Positions 20,880 to 29,132 of a stretch of DNA of 32,382 bases are shown here, one piece after another; position 1 is the stretch's first letter; each line of letters begins with the position of its first letter. A model generated the notes under the pieces. It was not told the origin of the DNA. It searched no databases and saw nothing but the letters and a program-made list of their open reading frames with translations. The stretch lies in the NCBI RefSeq assembly GCF_014647535.1, contig NZ_BMPJ01000023.1, positions 1 through 32,382 on the forward strand. The letters run 5' to 3'. The translations under genes and the position numbers were made by a program. This DNA comes from Thermus composti. GTDB lineage: Bacteria; Deinococcota; Deinococci; Deinococcales; Thermaceae.

Positions 20880-21706
20880 GGGTACACCTCCAGGTTGTCA
20901 ATGAGGCGGACCTCCGGGAACCGGCCGGCCACAAGCCCCCTTGCCCCCTTGACCCAGTCGGAGAGGGGAAGCAGGGTCTCGGGGTGGACGATGGCCAGGT
21001 AGTCCTTGCGGAACTCGGGCACCTCCGCCAAAACCCCCTCGCCCGCCCGCAAGGCCTGGGCCACGCTCCCCCCCGCCAAGGCCACCTCCCGCATGGCGGA
21101 AAGGGCCCGGAAGAGGACGGGGGCCTTCTTGCGGGTCTCGGGGGAAAGGTAGACGTTGCGGCTGGAAAGGGCGAGGCCGTCTTCCTCCCGCACCGTGGGC
21201 ACCCCCACCACCTCCACGGGAAAGCCCAGGTCCCGCGCCATCCGGCGGATGACCAGAAGTTGCTGGTAGTCCTTCTCCCCGAAGTAAGCCCTTTGGGGCT
21301 GGACCAAGAGGAAAAGCCGCGCCACCACCGTGGCCACCCCCTGGAAGTGGCCAGGGCGCGCCTCTCCCTCCCAAAGGGCGGTGAGGGGACCCTCCACCTG
21401 GACCCGGCTTGCGAAGCCTTTGGGGTACATCTCCTCCACGCTTGGGGCGAAGAGGAGGTCCACCCCCGCCTCTTCCAGGAGGGCCTGGTCCCGCTTGAGG
21501 TCCCGGGGGTAGCGGTGGTAGTCCTCCCCGGGGCCAAACTGCAAGGGATTGACGAAGATGGAGACCACCACGAAGGGGTTCTCCTTGCGGGCCCGCTCCA
21601 CCAAGGCCAGATGCCCCCGGTGGAGGTAGCCCATGGTGGGCACGAAGCCCACCCCCTCCCGGGGAAGGGCCTCCCGGAGCTCGGCCACCGTGCTCACGGT
21701 TCTCAC
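20876..21706 (-). CDS. panC: Pantothenate synthetase
   Basis: A 276-residue enzyme that joins pantoate and beta-alanine with ATP to give pantothenate, the precursor of CoA. PTMGYLHRGH (23-32) is the nucleotidyltransferase signature with His29 and His32; FGEKDYQQL and SSRNVYLSPE are family motifs. The GTG at 21706 lies 7 nt from TATACT, consistent with a leaderless start shared with the divergent small membrane gene. It is coupled to pilT (GTGA overlap), which seems functionally unrelated. Confidence 0.96.
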   Translation of the reverse strand: MRTVSTVAELREALPREGVGFVPTMGYLHRGHLALVERARKENPFVVVSIFVNPLQFGPGEDYHRYPRDLKRDQALLEEAGVDLLFAPSVEEMYPKGFASRVQVEGPLTALWEGEARPGHFQGVATVVARLFLLVQPQRAYFGEKDYQQLLVIRRMARDLGFPVEVVGVPTVREEDGLALSSRNVYLSPETRKKAPVLFRALSAMREVALAGGSVAQALRAGEGVLAEVPEFRKDYLAIVHPETLLPLSDWVKGARGLVAGRFPEVRLIDNLEVYP

Positions 21707-21713
21707 GAAGCCC

Positions 21714-21721
21714 AGTATACT
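21714..21721. promoter_or_regulatory. Bidirectional promoter of panC and the small membrane gene
   Basis: The palindrome AGTATACT (21714-21721) contains TATACT on each strand, sharing four bases. On the plus strand 6 nt precede the GTG at 21728; on the minus strand 7 nt precede the GTG at 21706. Both -35 regions are weak. Confidence 0.7.
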
Positions 21722-21727
21722 TTTCCC

Positions 21728-22006
21728 GTGGGCAAGAAGAAGCGAGAGGAAAAGCTAAAACGGAAAGCCCTAAAGGAGTGGGAAGCCCGCCGTCCCAAGA
21801 CCTTTCGGCAGTTCCTCCCCTACCTTCCCGGGATCTTCCTCCGGACCACCCTGGTCATGACGGCGGCCGTGACGGTGATCGTGGTCCTCGGGGCCCTGGG
21901 CCTTCCTTGGGCCGCCCACTTCTGGTTCCAGTTCGCCGTCTACTTGGCCTTCTACCTGGTCTTCCAGCGGTTCATCATGGGGCCTCTGGCCCCGCCCAAG
22001 GTCTGA
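21728..22006 (+). CDS. Small two-helix membrane protein, function unknown
   Basis: A 92-residue protein read from GTG. The N-terminus is very basic (GKKKREEKLKRKALKEWEARRPK, residues 2-24), followed by two hydrophobic helices (about 35-58 and 62-80) and a short tail. The charge pattern places the N-terminus in the cytoplasm. I do not recognise the family. It is the plus-strand half of a divergent pair with panC, with a leaderless-type start that overlaps the other gene's -10. No plus-strand neighbour follows within 4 kb. Confidence 0.8.
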   Translation: MGKKKREEKLKRKALKEWEARRPKTFRQFLPYLPGIFLRTTLVMTAAVTVIVVLGALGLPWAAHFWFQFAVYLAFYLVFQRFIMGPLAPPKV

Positions 22007-22109
22007 TTCCATCCTGGCTTGCGCTGGCATGGATCCCTAGCGAAAGGCTCCCGGGGGGCGCTTTGGGCCAGGGAAAGGGCGGGACGCCGGGGCCCTTAAA
22101 GGGTCAAAG

Positions 22110-22451
22110 CTAAAGCCGCTCGGCGTCGGCCCAGAAACCCTCGAGGTCGTAGTAGGCCCGGGCCTCCGGGGTCATGAGGTGGACCACCACCTCCCCGTAG
22201 TCCAGGACCACCCAACGGGGGCTTTGCCCCTCGGTGGGGCGGGGGCGCAACCCCTCCTCCTCCAGCTTCTCCTGGAGGTGGCGCTCCAGGGCCTGGAGGT
22301 GGGGGGTGCTGGTGGCGCTGGCCACCACGAAGTAGTCCAGGCTTTCGGAAACGGCCCTGAGGTCCAGGACCACCACGTCCTCCGCCTTCTTTTCCCAAAG
22401 GAGATGCTTGATCTGCCCGACCAGCTCTACCGCCTCCTTAGCCTTCACCAT
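22110..22451 (-). CDS. rsfS: Ribosome silencing factor RsfS
   Basis: A 113-residue DUF143 protein that binds ribosomal protein L14 and blocks joining of the subunits in nutrient-poor conditions. Family features include the N-terminal helix, VVLDLRAVSESLDYFVVASATSTPH and GEVVVHLMTPEARAYYDLEGFW. It is the last gene of the rplU-obg-nadD operon, 6 nt after the LCP gene. The yqeK-rsfS or nadD-rsfS order is widely conserved, supporting the call. Confidence 0.96.
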   Translation of the reverse strand: MVKAKEAVELVGQIKHLLWEKKAEDVVVLDLRAVSESLDYFVVASATSTPHLQALERHLQEKLEEEGLRPRPTEGQSPRWVVLDYGEVVVHLMTPEARAYYDLEGFWADAERL

Positions 22452-22457
22452 CTAAGC

Positions 22458-23558
22458 CTAGTGTAGCAGGTCCTTGCCCAGGGCCACCACCGCCCCTTCC
22501 ACCGGGAGGTGGGGGGCGAGGAGGGGCAGGTGGAAGAGGTCGCTCAGGTAGCGGCCCGCCTCCAGGTCCTGGGTGTAGACGGCGCTCCGGACCACGGGGG
22601 CCTCCTCCAGCACCACCTCCACCCCCGCTCTCTCCAAGAAGCGCTTGCCCCAAAGGAGCAGGGTCCTCTCCTCCCCCCTAAGCCGCACCCTAACCCCCGG
22701 GGGGGCCTCCGGGGACGGGGCCTCCAAAAAGGCGGCGAGGAACCGGGCCCGGGCCGCCTCGTCCACGTAGAGGAAGGTACCAGGCCCTTCCCGGGTGGGC
22801 AGGGTGGCGAGGGCGAGCCGCACCCCCTGGACCCGGGGAAGCTGGGCCAAGACCTCCTCCAGGGTGAGGTCGGTGTCCAGCTCCCGCCACACCTCCCTCA
22901 AGGCGGCGGCCAGGGCGGGCCAGGTGCGGGGGTCCTGGGCCTTCCTCAAAACCTGGGCCAGAACCTCCTTGATTCGGTCCAAACGGGCGTAGTCCCCGAA
23001 GGCGTCGTGGCGGAAGCGCATGTACCTCACCGCCTCCTCCCCGGAGAGGTGGAGGCGGCCTGCGGGGAAGTCTATGTAAAGCCGAGCCGCCCGGTCGGTG
23101 TAGCGCATGGGCCTTTCCAAATAGACCTCCACTCCCCCCACGGCGTCCACCACCCGGGCCACGCTTTCCAGGGTGAGGACCAGGTAGCGCTCGGCCACAA
23201 GTCCCGTGGCCTCGGCCACCGCCTGCTTGAGGAGCGCCCCGCCCCCCCGGCCATAAACGGCGTTGATCTTGCCCCCCACGAGGGGGCTATAGAGGTCCCG
23301 GGGTATCGCCACCGCCCGCACCTCCTGCCCCCGAACCCGGACGTAGAAGAGGGTGTCCGTGCGGGAGCCGGGGCCGCAAGGGGTCCTGGGGGCGCAATAC
23401 TCTATGTCCCTCGCCCCCACCACGAGGCCCAGCTCCCAAGGCCCCTGCCCCTGGGCGCGCACCGGGCGAAAGGCTTCCTCCTTTCGGGGCAGGGAGAGCA
23501 CCCCTCCCAAGAGGAAGAGGCTCAGGGCGAGGAGGAGAAGGGAAAGCCTAGGGCGCAT
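22458..23558 (-). CDS. LytR-CpsA-Psr (LCP) family protein
   Basis: A 366-residue protein with an N-terminal membrane anchor (about 4-23) and an extracytoplasmic LCP domain. The signature residues include SRTDTLFYVRV, AIPRDLY, KINAVYGRGGG and MRFRHDAFGDYARLDRI, the Arg-rich lipid-diphosphate binding site. LCP enzymes transfer polymers from undecaprenyl carriers to peptidoglycan; the Thermus polymer is not known. The C-terminal part (about 265-366) resembles a LytR_C-type domain. It overlaps yqeK by 11 bp. Confidence 0.93.
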   Translation of the reverse strand: MRPRLSLLLLALSLFLLGGVLSLPRKEEAFRPVRAQGQGPWELGLVVGARDIEYCAPRTPCGPGSRTDTLFYVRVRGQEVRAVAIPRDLYSPLVGGKINAVYGRGGGALLKQAVAEATGLVAERYLVLTLESVARVVDAVGGVEVYLERPMRYTDRAARLYIDFPAGRLHLSGEEAVRYMRFRHDAFGDYARLDRIKEVLAQVLRKAQDPRTWPALAAALREVWRELDTDLTLEEVLAQLPRVQGVRLALATLPTREGPGTFLYVDEAARARFLAAFLEAPSPEAPPGVRVRLRGEERTLLLWGKRFLERAGVEVVLEEAPVVRSAVYTQDLEAGRYLSDLFHLPLLAPHLPVEGAVVALGKDLLH

Positions 23559-24105
23559 CCGAAAGGCTATGGTACACCTCGAGGGTCCTGGGGTGGATGG
23601 GAACCCCTTTTTTCTGAAGGTACTCCACTTTGCTTGCCACCGCCTTCCGGTAGGCTTCCAAAAGCCTCCCCCCCAGGGCCAGCTCCCGGATCTCCCCGTT
23701 CACGCCCCGGCCTGGCTCGGAAACGTCCGCCACGTAGAGGGCCATCCCGATCCCGTTTTCCGGCAAGACCCCGAAAACATGCCCCTCCACCGCCTCCAAA
23801 ACCTCCCGGTCCTCCACGCCCCAGGCCTCGGCCAGCCTGCGGGCCGCCCGGCCGTGGAGGGCCAGGGGGTGGGCCCGCTCCACCTCGTTTTCCGGGGGGG
23901 CGAGGCGCAAAAGCTCCGCCTCGGGAAGGTCCCGGGCGGCGTCGTGGAGAAGCCCCGCCAGGTAGGCCCGATCCGGGTCCAGGCCGTTCCTCTGGGCGAT
24001 GGTTCGGGCAAGCTCCGCCACCCTCAGGATGTGGGCCCACCGCTCGGGCCGCACCAAAGCCTTCACCTTCTCCGAAAGTTCAGCGGTAGAGGGCGTGCTT
24101 TGCAA
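23548..24105 (-). CDS. yqeK: HD-domain phosphohydrolase YqeK
   Basis: A 185-residue HD-family enzyme. His25 and the HD pair His54-Asp55 (LLHDAARD), plus His84 and the later VEGHVFG, are the metal ligands. YqeK-type proteins hydrolyse diadenosine tetraphosphate symmetrically. It starts within the last 26 bp of nadD and overlaps the LCP gene by 11 bp, so it is translated with the NAD-synthesis gene, the typical YqeK context. Confidence 0.92.
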   Translation of the reverse strand: MQSTPSTAELSEKVKALVRPERWAHILRVAELARTIAQRNGLDPDRAYLAGLLHDAARDLPEAELLRLAPPENEVERAHPLALHGRAARRLAEAWGVEDREVLEAVEGHVFGVLPENGIGMALYVADVSEPGRGVNGEIRELALGGRLLEAYRKAVASKVEYLQKKGVPIHPRTLEVYHSLSDAP

Positions 24106-24640
24106 GGTACACCTCCACGGGGCGGGGCACCCAGTAGCGGACGCTCCGCCCCTCCTTCAGGCGCCTGCGGATCTCCGTGCTGGAGATGCCCACCTCGGGC
24201 ACGTAAAGGGGAAGGACGGGGAGGGGCACCCCCTCGAGGGCGTAGCCCGGCCGGGCCACCGCCACCAACGTGGCCAGCTCGGGGAGCCTCCTCCCCTCCT
24301 TCCAGGTGAGGACGTCCCGGTAGGCGTCGGCCCCGGTGATGAAGAAGAGCTCGTCCCTGGGGAAAAGCCTCCGGGCCTCCTCCAGGGTGTCCACGGTGTA
24401 GCTGGGCCCCGGGCGGTCCAGCTCCAGCCTCGAGGGGCAAAACCTCGGATCCTCCGCTGTGGCCAAAAGGACCATCTCGTAGCGGGCCTCCGGGGGGGCC
24501 ACGGGGGTCTTGTGGGGCGGCCGGGCGGCCACCACGAAGAGGACCCGGTCTAGCCCCAAAGCCTCCGCCGCCTCGCTGGCGGCCAGGAGGTGCCCCAGGT
24601 GGATGGGGTCAAAGCTCCCGCCGAAAAGGCCGATGCGCAC
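24080..24640 (-). CDS. nadD: Nicotinate-nucleotide adenylyltransferase
   Basis: A 186-residue enzyme that joins ATP to nicotinic acid mononucleotide to give deamido-NAD. GGSFDPIHLGH (7-17) contains the (H/T)xGH motif with His14 and His17; ISSTEIRRRL is the second ATP-binding signature near the C-terminus. The start is GTG at 24640, 1 nt after the stop codon of obg. It belongs to the rplU-rpmA-obg-nadD-yqeK-LCP-rsfS operon. Confidence 0.95.
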   Translation of the reverse strand: MRIGLFGGSFDPIHLGHLLAASEAAEALGLDRVLFVVAARPPHKTPVAPPEARYEMVLLATAEDPRFCPSRLELDRPGPSYTVDTLEEARRLFPRDELFFITGADAYRDVLTWKEGRRLPELATLVAVARPGYALEGVPLPVLPLYVPEVGISSTEIRRRLKEGRSVRYWVPRPVEVYLAKHALYR

Positions 24641-24641
24641 C

Positions 24642-25895
24642 CTAAACCTCCGGGATGTACTCAAACTCCAGGCCGGCGATGCGCACCACGTCCCCGGCCC
24701 GCACCCCCTTGGCCCTGAGGGCCGCCTCCACCCCGAAGCGCCGGAAGACCTCCTGGAGGTACCCGGCCGCCTCCATCAGGTCCCCCTTGAGGCGCTTAAG
24801 GTAGCGCTCCACCTCGGGGGCCCGCACCTCGTAAACCCCTTCCTCCAGGGGCACCACCTCCACCCCCGCCCGGACCACGGCCTTGGGGGCGGGCTTGGGA
24901 AGCTCGGGGGCCGGGGCGGCCTGGACCAGACCCCAAAGGGCCTCCTTAAGCTCGGGAAGCCCCTCCCCCGTGAGGGCGCTCACGGGGAGGACGGGAAGCC
25001 CTTCCGCCGCCAGGGCCGAGACCCGGGCGGCCACCGCCTCGGGGGAGAGGAGGTCCACCTTGTTGAGGGCCACCAGGCTGGGCCGCAGAAGAAGCCCCGG
25101 GTCGTAGGCCCCCACCTCGGCCCGCAGGGTCCTAAGGGCGGCCACGGGGTCCTCCGCGGCGTCCAGCACGTAGAGGAGGACCCGGGTGCGGGCGATGTGG
25201 CGAAGAAACTCTAGCCCTAGGCCCTTCCCCTGGCTTGCCCCTTCAATGATCCCGGGGATGTCCGCCAGGGTGAAGCGGGCCTCCTCGGAAAGCTCCACCA
25301 CCCCCAGGTTGGGGCTCAGGGTGGTGAAGGGGTAAGGGGCGATCTTGGGGTGGGCGTGGGTGGTGGCGGCGAGGAGGCTGGACTTGCCGGCGTTGGGGTA
25401 GCCCACCAAGCCCACGTCGGCGATGAGCAGAAGCTCTAGCCTAAGCCTCCGCTTCTCCCCCTCCTCCCCCGCCTCGGCGAAGCGGGGCGCTTGGCGGGTG
25501 GGGGTGACGAAGTGAACGTTGCCCCGCCCCCCTTCCCCGCCCCGGGCCACCAGGACCACCTGGCCCTCCTCCACCAGGTCGGAAAGAAGCTCCCCGGTGT
25601 CGGCGTCGTAAACCCGGGTGCCCCTGGGCACCTCTATGTAGAGGTCCCGCCCCGCGCGGCCGTGCTGCCCGCTTCCCTTGCCGTGTTCCCCGTCCTCAGC
25701 CTTGTAGACGCGTTTGGAAAGCTCCGAGAGGGAGTCCACGCTCCCCTTGGCCCTTAGGTAGACGCTCCCTCCCCGCCCCCCATCCCCCCCGTCCGGCCCG
25801 CCCTTGGGCACGAACTTCTCGCGGCGGAAGGAAATGGCGCCGTCGCCACCCCTACCGGCGGCGACGGTGATGAGGAGGACGTCTTGGAAACGCAA
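24642..25895 (-). CDS. obg: GTPase Obg/CgtA
   Basis: A 417-residue ribosome-assembly GTPase that binds the 50S subunit. The N-terminal glycine-rich Obg domain (1-160) has repeats such as [15 protein letters not shown] and [14 protein letters not shown]. The G domain has GYPNAGKSS (165-173), switch [11 protein letters not shown] (212-220) and NKVD (278-281). The C-terminal OCT domain includes [20 protein letters not shown]. The predicted start is TTG at 25895, 4 nt past the rpmA stop codon; no ATG or GTG gives a native N-terminus. It follows the conserved L21-L27-Obg order. Confidence 0.96.
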   Translation of the reverse strand: MRFQDVLLITVAAGRGGDGAISFRREKFVPKGGPDGGDGGRGGSVYLRAKGSVDSLSELSKRVYKAEDGEHGKGSGQHGRAGRDLYIEVPRGTRVYDADTGELLSDLVEEGQVVLVARGGEGGRGNVHFVTPTRQAPRFAEAGEEGEKRRLRLELLLIADVGLVGYPNAGKSSLLAATTHAHPKIAPYPFTTLSPNLGVVELSEEARFTLADIPGIIEGASQGKGLGLEFLRHIARTRVLLYVLDAAEDPVAALRTLRAEVGAYDPGLLLRPSLVALNKVDLLSPEAVAARVSALAAEGLPVLPVSALTGEGLPELKEALWGLVQAAPAPELPKPAPKAVVRAGVEVVPLEEGVYEVRAPEVERYLKRLKGDLMEAAGYLQEVFRRFGVEAALRAKGVRAGDVVRIAGLEFEYIPEV

Positions 25896-25899
25896 GACC

Positions 25900-26157
<258 letters not shown>

Positions 26158-26160
26158 GGT

Positions 26161-26466
26161 TCACCCCTGGATCTCCTTGATGAGGAGCTCGGTGTAAGGC
26201 TGCCGGTGCCCCTTCTTGCGGCGGTACTGGACCTTGGCCTTGAACTTGGAGATGGTGATCTTCTTGCCCCGGCCGTGGCCCAACACCTCGGCCACCACCT
26301 TGGCCCCCTCCACGAAGGGGGTGCCCACCTTGGGTTTCTCGCCCCCCAGGAGGAGGACGGGGAGCTCCACAAGGCTTCCGGGCTCGGCGGAAAGCTTTTC
26401 CACCTTGAGCCTGAGCCCGGGCTCCACCCGGTACTGCTTGCCACCCGTCTTGACGATCGCGAACAT
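26161..26466 (-). CDS. rplU: 50S ribosomal protein L21
   Basis: A 101-residue protein, the usual bacterial length. [17 protein letters not shown] at the start and [19 protein letters not shown] near the end are the family signature. The ATG at 26466 is preceded by GGGGAAG. It opens the operon, transcribed from its own promoter (26506-26535) downstream of the tRNA-Ala terminator. Confidence 0.98.
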   Translation of the reverse strand: MFAIVKTGGKQYRVEPGLRLKVEKLSAEPGSLVELPVLLLGGEKPKVGTPFVEGAKVVAEVLGHGRGKKITISKFKAKVQYRRKKGHRQPYTELLIKEIQG

Positions 26467-26505
26467 GGCTTCCCCTTTTGAGGCCCCTAGGGCCACCGGC
26501 TTTCC

Positions 26506-26535
26506 ACTATACCCCACGGCCCAAGCTTCCGGCAA
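26506..26535 (-). promoter_or_regulatory. Promoter of the rplU operon
   Basis: On the minus strand TTGCCG (26535-26530) is separated by 18 bp from TATAGT (26511-26506). The predicted start near 26499 gives a 33-nt leader with the ribosome-binding site GGGGAAG. Confidence 0.65.
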
Positions 26536-26538
26536 GGG

Positions 26539-26565
26539 AAAAGGCGAAAGCCCCCTTTCGGGGGC
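26539..26565 (-). terminator. Terminator of tRNA-Ala
   Basis: On the minus strand GCCCCC (26565-26560), GAAA and GGGGGC (26555-26550) form a 6-bp stem with a GNRA loop, followed by TTTCGCCTTTT. It separates the tRNA from the rplU promoter. The plus strand also carries TTTTT (26566-26570). Confidence 0.75.
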
Positions 26566-26569
26566 TTTT

Positions 26570-26645
26570 TGGTGGAGCCGACCGGATTCGAACCGGTGAC
26601 CTCCTCAATGCCATTGAGGCGCGCTCCCAACTGCGCCACGGCCCC
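26570..26645 (-). tRNA. tRNA-Ala (anticodon GGC)
   Basis: On the minus strand the acceptor GGGGCCG pairs with CGGCTCC, including the G3-T70 wobble that is the alanine identity element. The anticodon stem CCTCA/TGAGG encloses ATGGCAT with anticodon GGC, and the T-arm holds GGTTCGAATCC. The CCA end is encoded (26572-26570). It decodes GCC and GCU. Confidence 0.97.
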
Positions 26646-26656
26646 AGGCAAGGCCT

Positions 26657-26685
26657 ATGGTACCGGGGAGACGGCTTCTTGTCAA
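26657..26685 (-). promoter_or_regulatory. Promoter of tRNA-Ala
   Basis: On the minus strand a perfect TTGACA (26685-26680), a 17-bp spacer and TACCAT (26662-26657) precede the tRNA by about 11 nt. The TGA within the -35 box is the stop codon of secG. Confidence 0.8.
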
Positions 26686-26909
26686 CGGGGCCAGAGGCCG
26701 ATGAGGAGGGCCAAGGCGGCGAAGACCACGCCCAGGATCACGGTGAGGCGGTATAGCCCCCCCGTCACGCCGCGGGCGGAAAAGAGGTCCGTGCCCCCGC
26801 CCATGAGGTCCCCCGCCCCCTGCCTGGGCTCCTGCACCAGGACCAGGTAGACCAGAAGGCCAGCCACGCCGAGGTAAAGAAGGATGACCAGGGTGTAGAG
26901 GAAGTCCAT
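26682..26909 (-). CDS. secG: Preprotein translocase subunit SecG
   Basis: A 75-residue SecYEG subunit with two membrane helices (about 5-25 and 55-72). The conserved loop QEPRQGAGDLMGGGTDLFSARG between them is diagnostic. The predicted promoter at 26919-26947 gives a leader of at most a few nt. It diverges from the dehydratase gene and its stop codon lies in the tRNA-Ala promoter. Confidence 0.96.
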   Translation of the reverse strand: MDFLYTLVILLYLGVAGLLVYLVLVQEPRQGAGDLMGGGTDLFSARGVTGGLYRLTVILGVVFAALALLIGLWPR

Positions 26910-26918
26910 ACCCCTACC

Positions 26919-26947
26919 ACTTTAGCGCGGCCAAGGGGGGGTGTCCA
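26919..26947 (-). promoter_or_regulatory. Promoter of secG
   Basis: On the minus strand TGGACA (26947-26942), a 17-bp spacer and TAAAGT (26924-26919) lie 9 nt before the ATG, so the leader is very short. Confidence 0.65.
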
Positions 26948-26952
26948 GGTGG

Positions 26953-26958
26953 CATGAT
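26953..26958 (+). promoter_or_regulatory. Possible -10 box of the dehydratase gene
   Basis: CATGAT (26953-26958) is a weak -10 followed by 6 nt and the ATG at 26965, the leaderless spacing. The match is poorer than at other genes. Confidence 0.35.
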
Positions 26959-26964
26959 GGGGGC

Positions 26965-27891
26965 ATGGACCTGGCCGCCATCCACGCCGCCTTCCGGCGC
27001 ATCGCCCCCTACACCCACCGCACCCCCCTCCTCACCTCCCGCCTCCTGGACGAGCTTCTGGGAAAGCGCCTTCTCCTCAAGGCCGAGCACCTGCAGAAGA
27101 CGGGAAGCTTCAAGGCCCGGGGCGCCCTGGCCAAGGCCCTCACCCTTAAGGCCCCCAAGGGGCTTCTCGCCGTATCCAGCGGCAACCACGCCCAGGGGGT
27201 GGCCTACGCCGCCCGGGTCTTGGGGGTGAAGGCCCTGGTGGTGATGCCCGAGGACGCAAGCCCCTTCAAAAAGGCCTGCGCCCGGGCCTACGGGGCGGAG
27301 GTGGTGGACCGGGGGGTGAGGGCCGAGAACCGGGAGGAGGTGGCCCAGGCCCTTTTGGAGGAGACGGGCTACGCCTTCATCCACCCCTTTGACGACCCCC
27401 TGGTGATGGCGGGGCAGGGCACGGTGGGGCTGGAACTCATGGCCCAGGCGGGCAAGGCGGGGGTTTTCCCGGAGGCGGTTTTGGTCCCCGTGGGGGGCGG
27501 GGGGCTCCTCGCCGGGGTGGCCACGGCGGTGAAAGCCCTCTCCCCCACCACCAGGGTCTACGGGGTGGAGCCCGAGGCCGCGGACGACGCAAGGAGGAGC
27601 CTGGAAGAGGGTAGGATCGTCCGCCTCCCCGAAGCCCCCAAGACCCGGGCGGACGGGGTGCGCACCCTAAGCCTTGGGGCGCACACCTTTCCCATCCTCC
27701 GGGAAAGGGTGGACGGGGTCCTCACGGTGAGCGAGGAGGCGATCCTCGAGGCCGAGCGCCTCCTCTTCACCCGCACCAAGCAGGTGATAGAGCCCACCGG
27801 GGCCCTGCCCCTGGCGGCGGTGCTGGAGCACGGGGCGAGGCTTCCCGAGACCCTCGCCCTGGTCCTCTCCGGGGGCAACCGGGACTTCTAA
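26965..27891 (+). CDS. Serine/threonine dehydratase or serine racemase family, PLP-dependent
   Basis: A 308-residue fold-type II PLP enzyme. KTGSFKARGA holds the Schiff-base lysine (Lys50), SSGNHAQGVA (71-80) binds the phosphate-side substrate, and PVGGGGLLAG binds the PLP phosphate. There is no C-terminal regulatory ACT-like domain, so it is the short catabolic or racemase type rather than the large isoleucine-regulated IlvA. Candidate reactions are threonine to 2-oxobutyrate, serine to pyruvate or serine racemisation. An in-frame GTG at 26941 is less likely, as it precedes the weak -10. It converges on carA. Confidence 0.9.
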   Translation: MDLAAIHAAFRRIAPYTHRTPLLTSRLLDELLGKRLLLKAEHLQKTGSFKARGALAKALTLKAPKGLLAVSSGNHAQGVAYAARVLGVKALVVMPEDASPFKKACARAYGAEVVDRGVRAENREEVAQALLEETGYAFIHPFDDPLVMAGQGTVGLELMAQAGKAGVFPEAVLVPVGGGGLLAGVATAVKALSPTTRVYGVEPEAADDARRSLEEGRIVRLPEAPKTRADGVRTLSLGAHTFPILRERVDGVLTVSEEAILEAERLLFTRTKQVIEPTGALPLAAVLEHGARLPETLALVLSGGNRDF

Positions 27892-27919
27892 CCCCACCAG
27901 GGCTTTCGCCGCGGTGGGG
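27892..27919. terminator. CCCCACC/GGTGGGG hairpin between dehydratase and carA
   Basis: CCCCACC (27892-27898) pairs with GGTGGGG (27913-27919), and inside GGC-TTTC-GCC (27901-27910) forms a further stem with two mismatches between. It sits 4 nt from the carA stop and right after the dehydratase stop, so it can serve both. It is the second copy of the element at 18780-18807. Confidence 0.6.
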
Positions 27920-27923
27920 GCGC

Positions 27924-29099
27924 TTAGATCCCGTGCTGGTCGGCCCGTTGCTTTTCCACGGGGAGGCCCGTGGCCCCGTGGAAGGCCTCCACCTCCTCCA
28001 AAAAGCGGCGGAAGAGGTAGAGGGCGTCGTGGGGCCCGGGGGCGGCCTCGGGGTGGTACTGGACGGAGAAGACGGGGTAGCGGGCGTGGGCCATGCCCTC
28101 GAGGGTCCCGTCGTTTAAGTTGATGTGGGTGGGGCGGAAGTCCTTGAGGGAGTCAATGTCCACGGCGTAGCCGTGGTTCTGGCTGGTGATCTCTATCTTC
28201 CCCGTGAGGAGGTTCTTCACCGGGTGGTTCGCCCCCCGGTGGCCGAACTTCATCTTGAAGGTCCTGCCCCCCGCCGCCAGGGCGAGAAGCTGGTGCCCTA
28301 AGCAGATGCCGAAGGTGGGGAGAAGCCCCATGAGCTTCCAGATGGTCTCGTGGGCGTAGCGGGGCATGGTGGGGTCCCCAGGGCCGTTGGAGATGAGGAG
28401 GCCGTGGGGCTCTAGGGCCATGATCTGGCTCGCCGGGGTCTTGCCCGGCACCACGATGATCTCAAAGCCGAGGGCGGCTAGGTTCTCCACGATGGCGTGC
28501 TTGATGCCGAAGTCCATGACCACGATGCGCCGCCCCGATTTCAGGGTGGGCCAGGCGTAAGGGAGGGGCGTGGAGACCTCGGGGGTCATGTCCCGGCCGT
28601 CAATGTCCGTCCAGGCCTTGGCCTCCTGGCGGAGGGCCGCGAGCTCCTCCGGGGTGAAGGCGTGGTCGGGGGCGCCAAAGAGGCTTGCGTGGGCGATGGT
28701 CCCCTTCAAGACCCCGCCTTCCCGGATTTTGCGCACCAGGGCCCTGGTGTCTATGCCCTCAATCCCCACCACTCCGTAGAACTCCATGAACTCCCCGATG
28801 GTCTGCTGGGCCCGGGGGTTGGAGGCGATGCGGCTGAACTCCTTGGCCACGAAGCCCTTCACCCAGGGGCGGTTGGACTGCATATCGTAGACGTTCACCC
28901 CGTAGTTGCCCTGGTGGGGGTAGGTCATGACCACGATCTGCCCGTGGTAGCTGGGGTCGGTCATGATCTCCTGGTAGCCGGTCTGGGCGGTGTTGAAGAC
29001 CACCTCCCCCACCGTCTTCCCCCGGGCGCCGAAGGCGTAGCCGTGGTAGACGGTGCCGTCTTCCAGGACCAAAACGGCGCGCTCCTTCACTCCCGCCAT
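27924..29099 (-). CDS. carA: Carbamoyl-phosphate synthase small subunit (glutaminase)
   Basis: A 391-residue subunit that hydrolyses glutamine and passes ammonia to CarB to make carbamoyl phosphate for arginine and pyrimidines. The N-terminal domain contains [21 protein letters not shown] and the class I amidotransferase domain has GICLGHQ with nucleophile Cys266 and the partners His349 and Glu351 (YHPEA). The ATG at 29099 has GGAGG 5 nt upstream; a GTG at 29117 would add 6 residues. carB is not in the window. A possible own promoter overlaps the upstream stop codon. Confidence 0.96.
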   Translation of the reverse strand: MAGVKERAVLVLEDGTVYHGYAFGARGKTVGEVVFNTAQTGYQEIMTDPSYHGQIVVMTYPHQGNYGVNVYDMQSNRPWVKGFVAKEFSRIASNPRAQQTIGEFMEFYGVVGIEGIDTRALVRKIREGGVLKGTIAHASLFGAPDHAFTPEELAALRQEAKAWTDIDGRDMTPEVSTPLPYAWPTLKSGRRIVVMDFGIKHAIVENLAALGFEIIVVPGKTPASQIMALEPHGLLISNGPGDPTMPRYAHETIWKLMGLLPTFGICLGHQLLALAAGGRTFKMKFGHRGANHPVKNLLTGKIEITSQNHGYAVDIDSLKDFRPTHINLNDGTLEGMAHARYPVFSVQYHPEAAPGPHDALYLFRRFLEEVEAFHGATGLPVEKQRADQHGI

Positions 29100-29126
29100 G
29101 CTGCCTCCAGGCCGCACATCCCACCC

Positions 29127-29132
29127 ATTCTA
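29127..29132 (-). promoter_or_regulatory. Possible internal -10 of carA
   Basis: TAGAAT on the minus strand (29132-29127) includes the TAG stop of the upstream acetyltransferase. A 6-bp hairpin GCCCCC-TTC-GGGGGC (29147-29133) made of its last codons lies directly before it. carA could therefore be transcribed separately. The -35 is poor. Confidence 0.4.

Noticed and set aside
22007-22109. Terminator between the small membrane gene and rsfS
   Set aside because: Only a short CCCTT-AAAGGG palindrome and scattered GC runs are present; no convincing stem with a U tract on either strand.
22509-24089. 526-codon plus-strand frame opposite the LCP and yqeK genes
   Set aside because: The translation is Gly/Pro/Arg-rich without domains, and the minus strand holds well-supported, overlapping genes here.
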